Shown here: positions 34,938-42,310 of the stretch, piece by piece
Layout: each line of letters starts with the position of its first letter
Numbering within the stretch: the stretch's first letter is position 1
DNA from: Pontibacillus halophilus JSM 076056 = DSM 19796
Lineage (GTDB): Bacteria > Bacillota > Bacilli > Bacillales > BH030062
NCBI RefSeq assembly: GCF_000425205.1
Contig: NZ_AULI01000014.1
Location: 16,833-80,832, forward strand
Reading direction: 5' to 3'
DNA length: 64,000 nucleotides
Program-made: the position numbers and the translations under genes
Notes under the pieces: generated by a model
What the model was told of the DNA's origin: nothing
Databases searched by the model: none
Seen by the model: only the letters and a program-made list of their open reading frames with translations

Positions 34938-35261
34938 TTATAGATTTTGCTCAACTAGGAAGTCGCGAACCTCGTCTGGAGTTTTCGCATACGCACTGTG
35001 AAGGTGAGCTAGCTTCTCGCCTTTTTGGAATACGAGTAAGCTAGGGATTCCCATTACTTCGTATTTCTGTGCTAATTCTGGTACATCATCACGGTTGATT
35101 TCGTACCATGTGACGTGGTCATACTCATCTAGAATATCTCCAATGAACATGTTCATGCGTTGGCAATCTGGGCACCATGTTCCGTAGAATTTCACAATGA
35201 TTGGTGTTTCGCTTTGAATAACTTCGTTAAATTGTTCTGTCGTTTCAAGTGCTTTCATCAT
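34938..35261 (-). CDS. ydbP: Thioredoxin-like protein YdbP
   Basis: A 107-residue cytosolic thioredoxin-fold protein with active site WCPDC (Cys30, Cys33), cis-Pro loop MGIPSLLVF and close overall likeness to B. subtilis YdbP. It reduces protein disulfides or peroxiredoxin-type partners. Two successive ATG codons follow AAGGAG; I give the first, but the second (35258) has the better spacing of eight bases. A TATACT/TATAAT box is upstream, with an everted TTACA-N6-TGTAA pair farther up. Confidence 0.87.
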   Translation of the reverse strand: MMKALETTEQFNEVIQSETPIIVKFYGTWCPDCQRMNMFIGDILDEYDHVTWYEINRDDVPELAQKYEVMGIPSLLVFQKGEKLAHLHSAYAKTPDEVRDFLVEQNL

Positions 35262-35432
35262 ACATACTCCTTTATGTTGAATTAATTATAGTATAGCGTT
35301 TGTGGTTACACATGTCTGTAAGCCAGCCTACTAGACATATGCCTATTCTACAGAAAAATCCACGAATACCCAACCCAAGCGCCCGTCCTAGGCATATAGT
35401 ATGGTTGAACACACAAAGAAGGAGGGGTTCTC

Positions 35433-35537
35433 ATGTCAGATGGTTATGGATACGGCGGTGGCTTTGCGCTTGTTGTCGTTCTTTTCATCCTTCTCATCAT
35501 CGTAGGCGCCGCGGTTGTTGGTGGTTATGGCTGTTAA
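35433..35537 (+). CDS. YjcZ-family small sporulation-type protein 1
   Basis: A 34-residue protein: a Gly/Tyr-rich head ([10 protein letters not shown]), one hydrophobic helix ([18 protein letters not shown]) and GGYGC at the end. This is the YjcZ pattern found in many Bacillus spore-forming species. ATG follows GGAGGGG. It should sit in a membrane or spore layer; the function is unknown. Tandem with a similar gene 37 bases downstream. Confidence 0.85.
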   Translation: MSDGYGYGGGFALVVVLFILLIIVGAAVVGGYGC

Positions 35538-35574
35538 TAAACCAATTCGATTCTGTTAGAAAGGAGTGTCGCAT

Positions 35575-35718
35575 ATGTACGGAGGCTACAACTATATGGG
35601 CGGGTACCAATGCTGCTACCCTACACACTGTGGAAAAGGCAACTTCAACAACTTCGTGTTAATCGTTGTTCTTTTCATTCTTCTCATTATCGTAGGCGCT
35701 ACAGCATTCTACAACTAA
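35575..35718 (+). CDS. YjcZ-family small sporulation-type protein 2
   Basis: A 47-residue protein: head with MYGGYNYMGGYQCCYP and a second Cys-containing THCGKG segment, then one hydrophobic helix [15 protein letters not shown] that is nearly identical to that of the preceding gene, also at the DNA level, so the pair arose by duplication. ATG follows AAAGGAGTG. The three Cys in the head could crosslink or bind metal. A strong terminator follows. Confidence 0.85.
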   Translation: MYGGYNYMGGYQCCYPTHCGKGNFNNFVLIVVLFILLIIVGATAFYN

Positions 35719-35726
35719 TAGAAAAA

Positions 35727-35752
35727 GGCTCAGCCATTGGCTGAGCCCTTTA
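35727..35752. terminator. Terminator, YjcZ pair / popT-like gene
   Basis: GGCTCAGCC, loop ATT, GGCTGAGCC; A-run on the left and CTTTATT on the right, between convergent units. Confidence 0.88.
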
Positions 35753-36565
35753 TTATGCGTGTTCAAGGCGTCCGAGTAAATAGGCTGCCAGTAAGCCAGC
35801 AGCAAACGTAAGGACGCTTACGATTAAGGTTAGATCGAACGTAAGACCTGGATAAAGCACGAATACAGAACCAAAGACAAGCCCAATGATAAAGGCGTAT
35901 GTCATATGAGGGAACTGGTTGAAAATATAATGGATGGCCTTTCCGCTCACAATAGCTCCAACTGCAACACCTGCACCCACAACGAACACAAGGCTTAATT
36001 GAAATTCTGACAAGGCGCGAATGACAGTTGGATACACCCCAATAATTAATAACAAGAACGAACCACTTATCCCAGGTAGAAGCATAGCCATACTAGCCAG
36101 CCAGCCTGAGAAGAATAGTCCTAGAAACTGTGCCGTCGTTAAGCTTCCTGTCCACGCTTCAGGCTCACCCGCTTGAAGCATATTTATGGAAGCAACAATG
36201 ATAACCCCTACTCCCATGAACAAATAATGTTTCCCTTTAAATGTCTCTTTGAAATCTGCTTTCTTGAACAGATACGGGATAACCCCAATAATGAGACCAA
36301 GGAAGAAGAACATCATCGGTCCTTCATGATTGGTATAGAGGTAGTCGATTAGACGACTAAGGAGTATAAAGCTTAACCCGACTCCTATAAGTAACGGGAT
36401 GAAAAAGCCAATATAGCTCTTCCACTCGCGGCTAAAGATACCACTAATTGCTTGGATTAATCGTTCATAAATGCCTAGGACTACAGCAATCGTTCCCCCA
36501 CTAATTCCCGGGACCAAGTCGCTCGTTCCCATCAGCATTCCTCTGTATATGTTTCTCCACTCCAT
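35753..36565 (-). CDS. DUF368 polyprenyl-phosphate transporter (PopT-like)
   Basis: A 270-residue membrane protein with eight to ten helices and two internal repeats, each with a Pro-Gly-Ile-Ser-Gly motif: DLVPGISGGT at about 16-25 and LLPGISGSF in the second half. DUF368 proteins were recently shown in other bacteria to return undecaprenyl phosphate across the membrane for envelope synthesis (PopT). ATG at 36565 follows AAAGGAG, inside the end of the DUF2254 gene with a 65-base overlap. Confidence 0.87.
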   Translation of the reverse strand: MEWRNIYRGMLMGTSDLVPGISGGTIAVVLGIYERLIQAISGIFSREWKSYIGFFIPLLIGVGLSFILLSRLIDYLYTNHEGPMMFFFLGLIIGVIPYLFKKADFKETFKGKHYLFMGVGVIIVASINMLQAGEPEAWTGSLTTAQFLGLFFSGWLASMAMLLPGISGSFLLLIIGVYPTVIRALSEFQLSLVFVVGAGVAVGAIVSGKAIHYIFNQFPHMTYAFIIGLVFGSVFVLYPGLTFDLTLIVSVLTFAAGLLAAYLLGRLEHA

Positions 36566-37916
36566 CGTGCTGATCTCCTTTACTGCGTAAGTTTGGTGCA
36601 TCCTGATTACAAACGTTCGCAAGCTGATCTACAATCGTCTGGATTAAATTTAAGTCATAAGGGTCATATCCCTCTTCTTCAATCCCACGCAAGATGTACA
36701 TGCTGAAATTCCACACGGACTCCTTCACAGCTGGTCCATTTACCTTTGCTACCTTCACCATAGACTCAAGTACCCCATTCATCACGGATACGTCGTGCTT
36801 TCCGTATAGCCGAATTTGATAAAAGCTCTTATACAAGTATTCGTGATAAGGCTTCGGGTCCACAATTACACGTAATTGCCCTTCTTGGTCTGTATAATAT
36901 TTATTATACTTATACGAGCGCCCAAGCTCTGCTAGTAGGGTTCCAATCCGATTAATACAGTTCACAGCTGTATGAGGATCGTTGATTCCAGGTGAAATAG
37001 CCCGTAATGCAATCTCCACTAATTTCTGTATAGAGAATTCAATGTCTTGCACGTTCGTTCTCTCTTTGCCCACTAAAATATAATCTTGACTGTGATTGAC
37101 GTCAACCTCTTTTTCCCCGTTCTTCCAATAAGAGAAGAGTGTTTCTCCTTTCTCGACGTAATCGCCTACTTGAAATTGAAGGTGGACGACAAAATCATTC
37201 TCCGAGGCATATTGGATGAAAGGTTGTAAATTCATATGTTGGATGTACCCCGCTTCTTGAATGGGAACATCGTTACGCTCTACATGTTGCAACTGACGTA
37301 TTTCTTCTTCATTCCAAGATTCATGTACGCCATACTTCTTATCTGAGAAAGACTGCTTAATGACGTTTAGGGTCTCATGCTGAATTTTCCCAATAAGATT
37401 ATTCACTTGTACCCATCTTGCGGAGTGGTGAATGAATAACACAAAGAATCCTAAGCTGATTACGGTCACCACGACTGTTAAGAAGGGGGTAATCAACATC
37501 CTCTTTCCGTCTTCTGTTAATAGAATGAGGTTCAGCAACGTATAGAGAAAAGCAAACACATATACGCCTAGTACGTGTTGAGTAATTCGGTCTGTCATAA
37601 AGTCTTGAAGTGTACGCGGAGAAAATTGAGATGAATACGTCGTGAGTACGACCATAATGGAGGAGAAGCTAATCGTTGTCATCGTTAAGGTTGCGGTTAT
37701 AAGTGCTCCGTATAGTGTGGAAGCAATGCTCTTATTCGTTAAGAATAAATCGGGAATAACGTTCGAGATCATCGGCACAAACCAAAGGTCCAATGCAGTT
37801 GAGATGGCTACAGCAACTATGGCTAGAACGCTGTAGATGGAGGGCTGAAACCAAAACGTGTCACGTATCGAGAACTTCAGTTTCTTGCTTGTGTTTGAAG
37901 TTTGCTTTGCTGCCAT
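36501..37916 (-). CDS. DUF2254 membrane protein 1
   Basis: A 471-residue protein with four N-terminal helices (about 30-165), containing SFSSIMVVLTTYSSQFSPRTLQDFM, and a large cytoplasmic part with EFSIQKLVEIALRAISPGINDPHTA and the IVDPKPYHEY segment. These are DUF2254 hallmarks. Function unknown. The last 35-40 residues are polar, not family-like, and are encoded over the start of the popT-like gene. A second member, on the other strand, begins at 44502. ATG follows AGAAAGAAGG. Confidence 0.85.
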   Translation of the reverse strand: MAAKQTSNTSKKLKFSIRDTFWFQPSIYSVLAIVAVAISTALDLWFVPMISNVIPDLFLTNKSIASTLYGALITATLTMTTISFSSIMVVLTTYSSQFSPRTLQDFMTDRITQHVLGVYVFAFLYTLLNLILLTEDGKRMLITPFLTVVVTVISLGFFVLFIHHSARWVQVNNLIGKIQHETLNVIKQSFSDKKYGVHESWNEEEIRQLQHVERNDVPIQEAGYIQHMNLQPFIQYASENDFVVHLQFQVGDYVEKGETLFSYWKNGEKEVDVNHSQDYILVGKERTNVQDIEFSIQKLVEIALRAISPGINDPHTAVNCINRIGTLLAELGRSYKYNKYYTDQEGQLRVIVDPKPYHEYLYKSFYQIRLYGKHDVSVMNGVLESMVKVAKVNGPAVKESVWNFSMYILRGIEEEGYDPYDLNLIQTIVDQLANVCNQDAPNLRSKGDQHDGVEKHIQRNADGNERLGPGN

Positions 37917-37943
37917 CGTCTTGCCTTCTTTCTGTAATGAGAG

Positions 37944-38004
37944 TATAAAAAAAGTTTACCCCTGAACTGCACTCTTAAACCAAGAGTCATTCAGAGGTAA
38001 AACG
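37944..38004 (-). terminator. Terminator of the ZIP transporter gene
   Basis: On the minus strand GTTTTACCTCTGAA pairs with TTCAGGGGTAAAC, with an inner stem GACTCTT/AAGAGT, followed by TTTTTTTAT. Confidence 0.85.
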
Positions 38005-38013
38005 TCTTTTCTC

Positions 38014-38823
38014 TTATCCTAAAGCCACATCCAATGTCATCATAACAGCAAATCCGATCATCAGGCTAATCGATGCAAGCTCCACGTTCCCCTTCTCCTG
38101 TGAGCCGGGGATAATTTCCTTCGCAACAACAAAGATCATCGCACCAGCCGCAAAGCTAAGCGCATAAGGGAGGATCGGTTGAATGAAGATAACGGCTAAC
38201 GCACCGATGACCGCTGAGATCGGTTCCACCATCCCAGAGAACTGTCCGTAGAAGAAACTCTTCTTCTTAGACATCCCATCACGGTGAAGCGGCATCGATA
38301 CAGCTAGACCTTCAGGGAAGTTCTGGATTCCAATTCCGATTGCCAACGCAACAGCACCTGCAAGAGCACTTTCAGTGAAGCCGTTCGCAAGGGCACCGAA
38401 CGCAACACCAATGGCGAGGCCTTCAGGAATGTTATGAAGGGTAACAGAGAATACCAATAACGTCGTCCGTTTCCGAGCATCGCTACTTCCGATTCCGTAC
38501 ATATATTGTTTGTTTTCAAGTCTTGGAATTAATTTATCTACTACTAACAATAACGCCCCGCCAAGTAGAAAGCCGACTACAGCAGGAATATAGGCTGGAA
38601 CCCCTTGCTCTTCTGCCATCTCAATTCCTGGTGCAAGCAAGGACCAGTAGCTGGCTGCAATCATAACTCCTCCTGCAAAGGCGAGCATGCTATCTAGAAA
38701 CTTCTGATTCGTACCTTTAACGAAGAAAACGAGCGCAGCACCCGCAGCTGTCATCCCCCATGTAAACAATGTTCCGATGAATGCTTGCATTACTGGATTT
38801 AGTTCTCTAAAGAAATCAATCAT
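38014..38823 (-). CDS. ZIP family metal transporter
   Basis: A 269-residue divalent metal importer with eight helices. The metal-site helices carry HNIPEGLAIG and QNFPEGLAVS, and a third EPISA segment. ZIP proteins of this GufA/ZupT type move zinc, iron or manganese into the cytosol. A sequence like an MntR operator lies just upstream, so manganese is the best guess (inference). ATG follows GAGGTGA. Single gene with a strong terminator. Confidence 0.88.
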   Translation of the reverse strand: MIDFFRELNPVMQAFIGTLFTWGMTAAGAALVFFVKGTNQKFLDSMLAFAGGVMIAASYWSLLAPGIEMAEEQGVPAYIPAVVGFLLGGALLLVVDKLIPRLENKQYMYGIGSSDARKRTTLLVFSVTLHNIPEGLAIGVAFGALANGFTESALAGAVALAIGIGIQNFPEGLAVSMPLHRDGMSKKKSFFYGQFSGMVEPISAVIGALAVIFIQPILPYALSFAAGAMIFVVAKEIIPGSQEKGNVELASISLMIGFAVMMTLDVALG

Positions 38824-38858
38824 ATGTGTTCACCTCGTTTTTTGTCGAATAAAATGAT

Positions 38859-38874
38859 GTTTACCTAATGCAAC
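38859..38874 (-). promoter_or_regulatory. Possible MntR-type operator before the ZIP gene
   Basis: On the minus strand GTTGCATTAGGTAAAC lies 36 bases before the ATG. It resembles the manganese-repressor boxes I recall from mntH and mntABCD of B. subtilis (TTTGC, A/T-rich centre, GGxAAAC). It overlaps the likely promoter. The match is by memory and not symmetric, so confidence is moderate. Confidence 0.42.
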
Positions 38875-38954
38875 TTTTATTTTAAAGGGCAAAAATGAAA
38901 TCCGTCAAACTTCTCGCTTTCTCGTTTCGTTTCGGGTGAATTCTTCGTGCCCAA

Positions 38955-38990
38955 CAATAAAAAAGCAAACCCTAGTATTAGGATTTGCTT
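38955..38990 (-). terminator. Terminator of the epimerase-like gene
   Basis: AAGCAAATCCTA and TAGGGTTTGCTT on the minus strand, followed by TTTTTATTG. Confidence 0.88.
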
Positions 38991-39002
38991 AAACTTGAAC
39001 AC

Positions 39003-39995
39003 TTATGAATGATTCGAGAATCGCTGAATGAGATCCGCTTCCTTGCCTGGTTCTAAACCAACTTTAACCATGGTGCGTTCCGACTGTGACTCAAACCATT
39101 CACGTGTAGCTTCTACCGTGTTCTCAACAGAACGGAACGTTAACCCTTTTTCACGCGCACGCTTATTCTCTACTAGTATAAAGCCATAAGGATAATCCTC
39201 TGATTTCGGGAGCCATAGTGGCAAGTCCTTGAAAGGTTGCACATTGTGCTCAAGCAAGAATTCATCTTGAATCCAATTTTCTTGAGCATTTGGATTCAGT
39301 TCTTTCAAAGTCTCAACGAACTTCTCCATCGTCAACTCTTGTTCAAATCCTGCCGCATTGTACGTCCCATTCTCTTTGGATTCTGTCATTCTAACGGTCC
39401 ACTCAGCCAAATCACGTACATCAATCCATTGCAAAGGACGTGAACGTTCACCAGGGATGAGGACCTGGCCGCCTCTTTGGAACCTCATGACCCAGTACGT
39501 AAATCGGTCCGTTGGATCATCTGGCCCCACTACAATCCCTGGACGAATAATGAGATGGTTCGTTTTAAAATATTCTTTCACCTTTTCCTCTGCCTTTGCT
39601 TTTAAAGGACCATATGTCTCACTGTTCACTTCTGCCCTATCCTCTTTTAATTTCGCAAGGGGAGCATCTTCCTCTACATGTTTCTTTCTAAAGTTCTCAT
39701 ACACGGATATAGTGGAGATGAACACATATTGCTTCACTTGCTGTTGGAGCAACTTAGCTGTCCGCTCTACTGCATCAGGTGTATAACCTGTAGCATCAAT
39801 AACCACATCCCAATCGCGATTCTTCAAACTTTCTACATCCGAATCGCGGTCACCTACTAATTTCTCTGCTTGCGGGAACAACTCTTGATTGGTTCTTCCT
39901 CTGTTAAATAACGTAACTTTGTGACCCCGTTCAATCGCTGCCTCGACTATGTGGCGCCCAACAAATACAGTGCCACCTAATACAAGTATATTCAC
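39003..39995 (-). CDS. NAD-dependent epimerase/dehydratase family protein
   Basis: A 330-residue extended SDR with nucleotide motif GGTVFVGRHIV at 7-17, FISTISVYE, a YGPLKAKAE segment in the Tyr-x3-Lys position, and VRDLAEWTVRM. It resembles the chloroplast stem-loop-binding-like group of sugar epimerase folds; the substrate is unknown. The start is GTG behind GGGAGG. Single gene with its own terminator, close to an APH-type gene on the same strand. Confidence 0.83.
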   Translation of the reverse strand: MNILVLGGTVFVGRHIVEAAIERGHKVTLFNRGRTNQELFPQAEKLVGDRDSDVESLKNRDWDVVIDATGYTPDAVERTAKLLQQQVKQYVFISTISVYENFRKKHVEEDAPLAKLKEDRAEVNSETYGPLKAKAEEKVKEYFKTNHLIIRPGIVVGPDDPTDRFTYWVMRFQRGGQVLIPGERSRPLQWIDVRDLAEWTVRMTESKENGTYNAAGFEQELTMEKFVETLKELNPNAQENWIQDEFLLEHNVQPFKDLPLWLPKSEDYPYGFILVENKRAREKGLTFRSVENTVEATREWFESQSERTMVKVGLEPGKEADLIQRFSNHS

Positions 39996-40075
39996 TCTAT
40001 AGACCTCCCTATCTCATATAGCGCTTAGAGAATATTTATCTAATTTCGACTAGCCTCAAACTTCTGGATAGGTGG

Positions 40076-40996
40076 TTATCCAAACCATTTGGGTTGCATC
40101 CTTGTGAAACCATCATGGTCTTCTAGTATGCGGAGCAATCGGTTTCGGCTCTCTTCCATATGGGTGTCCCCCATCTGGTACGACCAATATAAATCAGCTT
40201 TAAACACCATCGCCGCATAAAGGGAATAACGCGTCCAGAATTCAGGTAAAGGGTCGTCTTCAAAGTAACCGTGAATCTGACCTGTTGAGAAAGACGGGCT
40301 TTGCTGACTAGAAAACAGCGCTAATTTGTAGAATTCATGATGTGGGTCTCCCCACTCGTAGCGATCAAAATCAACGATGGCCGCAAGGTGTTCATCTTTC
40401 ACAAGTAGGTTTGATAAATGATAATCATCGTGCATAAATACAACGGGACGATGGGTCATCAAATAAGCTTTCTTCTTTATAAAGTTCTCTAACCCCTCTA
40501 CTGGAATCCCAGCATAAACATGGTCTGGAACTTCCTTGAAACGCTTCTGATATCGTTTGTATTTGTCCATCCGATAATCAAACCACGTTTCTTTTGGATC
40601 TCTCTTTCTTAGACGGTGTATAGCCTTTAGCTGCTTACCCGCTTCAACCCCAAGATCATATTGGTTCTCTTTGGAAAGCTCCGTAATCTGTCGTTCAGCT
40701 TCCGTCCCCTCAATCCATTCAAATAGCTGCACACACACTTGTTGTTCTTCATCTGAAATAAAGTTGATCGGTTTAGGCAGTTGTACCCCTTGGTGATACA
40801 ACTCCTCCAACAACTCAAACATCTCTTTCTTTTCATTCATTTCTTTTATTGAGCTTGCTTTCGCAAAGTAGCTCTTCCCCTGTTCGTCCGTGACGTGCCA
40901 CTTATAATCATGTGAGTAACCTCGTGAGATTTCCTCTATGTTCTTTACTTCATCCCCTAAACATTTTTCAATTGGGCGATTCATGATATTTGGCAT
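40076..40996 (-). CDS. Aminoglycoside phosphotransferase (APH) fold kinase
   Basis: A 306-residue protein-kinase-like enzyme with catalytic loop FMHDDYHLSNLLV (Asp and Asn in HDD-x4-N) and metal-binding AIVDFDRYEWGDP. Such proteins phosphorylate small molecules such as sugars, choline or antibiotics; the DDYH-type loop and DFDRY are also seen in fructosamine- and homoserine-kinase-like relatives. ATG at 40996 follows GGGAGGAT; the longer frame adds 14 residues without support. Substrate unknown. Confidence 0.84.
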   Translation of the reverse strand: MPNIMNRPIEKCLGDEVKNIEEISRGYSHDYKWHVTDEQGKSYFAKASSIKEMNEKKEMFELLEELYHQGVQLPKPINFISDEEQQVCVQLFEWIEGTEAERQITELSKENQYDLGVEAGKQLKAIHRLRKRDPKETWFDYRMDKYKRYQKRFKEVPDHVYAGIPVEGLENFIKKKAYLMTHRPVVFMHDDYHLSNLLVKDEHLAAIVDFDRYEWGDPHHEFYKLALFSSQQSPSFSTGQIHGYFEDDPLPEFWTRYSLYAAMVFKADLYWSYQMGDTHMEESRNRLLRILEDHDGFTRMQPKWFG

Positions 40997-41094
40997 GTTA
41001 GCATCCTCCCCTCTCCCACCTTTTAAAATTAAATACAAACGCTTTCATTTCCTTCTAGAAAAACAAAGAAAGTTAAAAATTTAACACAATTAAT

Positions 41095-41122
41095 AAAGGG
41101 ACTGCATGTACAGTCCCTTTTC
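41095..41122 (-). terminator. Terminator of the flavodoxin-fold gene
   Basis: AAAGGGACTG and CAGTCCCTTT with a six-base loop and T/A-rich flanks, just after the stop codon on the minus strand. Confidence 0.87.
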
Positions 41123-41128
41123 CCGTTT

Positions 41129-41749
41129 TTATACGTTTCCATCAGCTGGAATCGGATTTTCTTTTAGAATTCTCGCCATATGCGTCATATTGTACGCAAG
41201 CATCTTCGCGTGTCCTGTCGTAAACTCATTTTGACGTCCCCCTGCTTCGATGAAGGATGCTCCAGGTCCAGCTTCTCCTACCCAGTACGTATCGACATTA
41301 GGAGGAATAGTAAAGCCAATATGGGACATTCCATATAGAATCGATCGAGCAGCTTGCTTTGCCCCGTCTTCATTACCTGTAATAATTGTTCCAGCAACTT
41401 TATTGTAGTAAACCGGCTGCCCTTCTTCGTTCGTGACGCCGGTACTGCCATAAAGACGTTCCATTAATAATGAGGCTACACTGCTTTTCTCACCAAGCCA
41501 TAACGGCGTTCCCACAATGACTATATCTGCTACTTTAACTCGTTCAAATAACTGTGGCCATTGATCTCCTTCTCCAAGATCATAATCCACACCGTACGCT
41601 AACCGATAATCGGCTATACGGATGGTTTCCACTTCAACATTTAACTCTCGGAAATGATTAAACACTTCTTCTGCTAATGCCTGTGTATTAGATTGGTGAT
41701 CGCTCCCCTTTAAAGAAGCGTTCAGGAATAGTGCTTTCATATTCGACAT
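41129..41749 (-). CDS. NADPH-dependent FMN reductase / flavodoxin-fold protein
   Basis: A 206-residue flavodoxin-fold protein: LFLNASLKGSDHQSNTQAL at the phosphate-binding loop (about 7-25), IVGTPLWLGEKSSVASLLMERL for the flavin ring, and GTIITGNEDGAK. It likely reduces quinones, azo compounds or FMN with NAD(P)H; no partner is adjacent. It may be a target of the MhqR-like regulator at 6.8 kb, but no operator could be confirmed. ATG follows GGAGG. Confidence 0.84.
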   Translation of the reverse strand: MSNMKALFLNASLKGSDHQSNTQALAEEVFNHFRELNVEVETIRIADYRLAYGVDYDLGEGDQWPQLFERVKVADIVIVGTPLWLGEKSSVASLLMERLYGSTGVTNEEGQPVYYNKVAGTIITGNEDGAKQAARSILYGMSHIGFTIPPNVDTYWVGEAGPGASFIEAGGRQNEFTTGHAKMLAYNMTHMARILKENPIPADGNV

Positions 41750-41884
41750 GAACGACGCCTCCTATATATTCAATATAGACGCAGTTCCCCTAATTTCCAC
41801 GTCTTACACGCTTATGAACCGATTGGTAGCCGTTCTCGTCATTTCCTTCACTATTTCCCCGGAAATTGTTGAATAGGAAGCTGA

Positions 41885-42157
41885 TTATTCGACATCATGC
41901 TTCTCTTTCAACTGTTGAGGAGCCATCTTTACGATTTGTTGTAGAATAAAGGTGAAGATAGCCACATCATCTAAGATTCCAAAGAAAGCAATTACATCTG
42001 GAATCAAATCAAGCGGAAGTAGGAAATACCCAATGATGAGGCCAACAGAAATGACTTTATTGACGTTCTTTACTTCTTTAGATAGGAAGAAATCTTTCAA
42101 AAAGGGAATGGATTTATGAAAACGAAACAAGAATCGGATTCTTCGAAAAAACCTCAT
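41885..42157 (-). CDS. DUF1232 membrane protein (YkvA-like)
   Basis: A 90-residue protein with a basic N-terminus (RFFRRIRFLFRFHKS) and the DUF1232 core: VISVGLIIGYFLLPLDLIPD then FGILDDVAIFTFIL with its LPxDLIPD motif. One or two helices put it in the membrane. Function unknown. ATG at 42157 has GGAGG seven bases before it; an adjacent TTG is too close. Confidence 0.86.
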   Translation of the reverse strand: MRFFRRIRFLFRFHKSIPFLKDFFLSKEVKNVNKVISVGLIIGYFLLPLDLIPDVIAFFGILDDVAIFTFILQQIVKMAPQQLKEKHDVE

Positions 42158-42214
42158 CAACTACCCTCCTTTATCGTTACACATTCTATATTCCCTAGGT
42201 ACAGAGATTGAAAA

Positions 42215-42247
42215 ACGCTCAGAGTTCATTTGATGAACTCTGAGCGT
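42215..42247 (-). terminator. Terminator of the aldehyde dehydrogenase gene
   Basis: ACGCTCAGAGTTCAT and its exact complement around a three-base loop, followed on the minus strand by TTTTT. It lies about 64 bases after the stop codon. Confidence 0.88.
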
Positions 42248-42310
42248 AATCTATACGGGGTCTATATCTCTTCTTCAGACTACTGACACGTGTTGTGGCA
42301 ATTAAACCTA

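Noticed and set aside
35300..35330. TTACA-N6-TGTAA pair as a fourth Crp/Fnr operator
   Set aside because: The half-sites are everted and the spacing to the thioredoxin -10 box differs by about seven bases from the three good sites; mentioned only as a weak lead.
35300..35662. A 120-codon plus-strand open frame
   Set aside because: It is a shifted reading of the two YjcZ-type genes, which have their own ribosome sites and family sequence.
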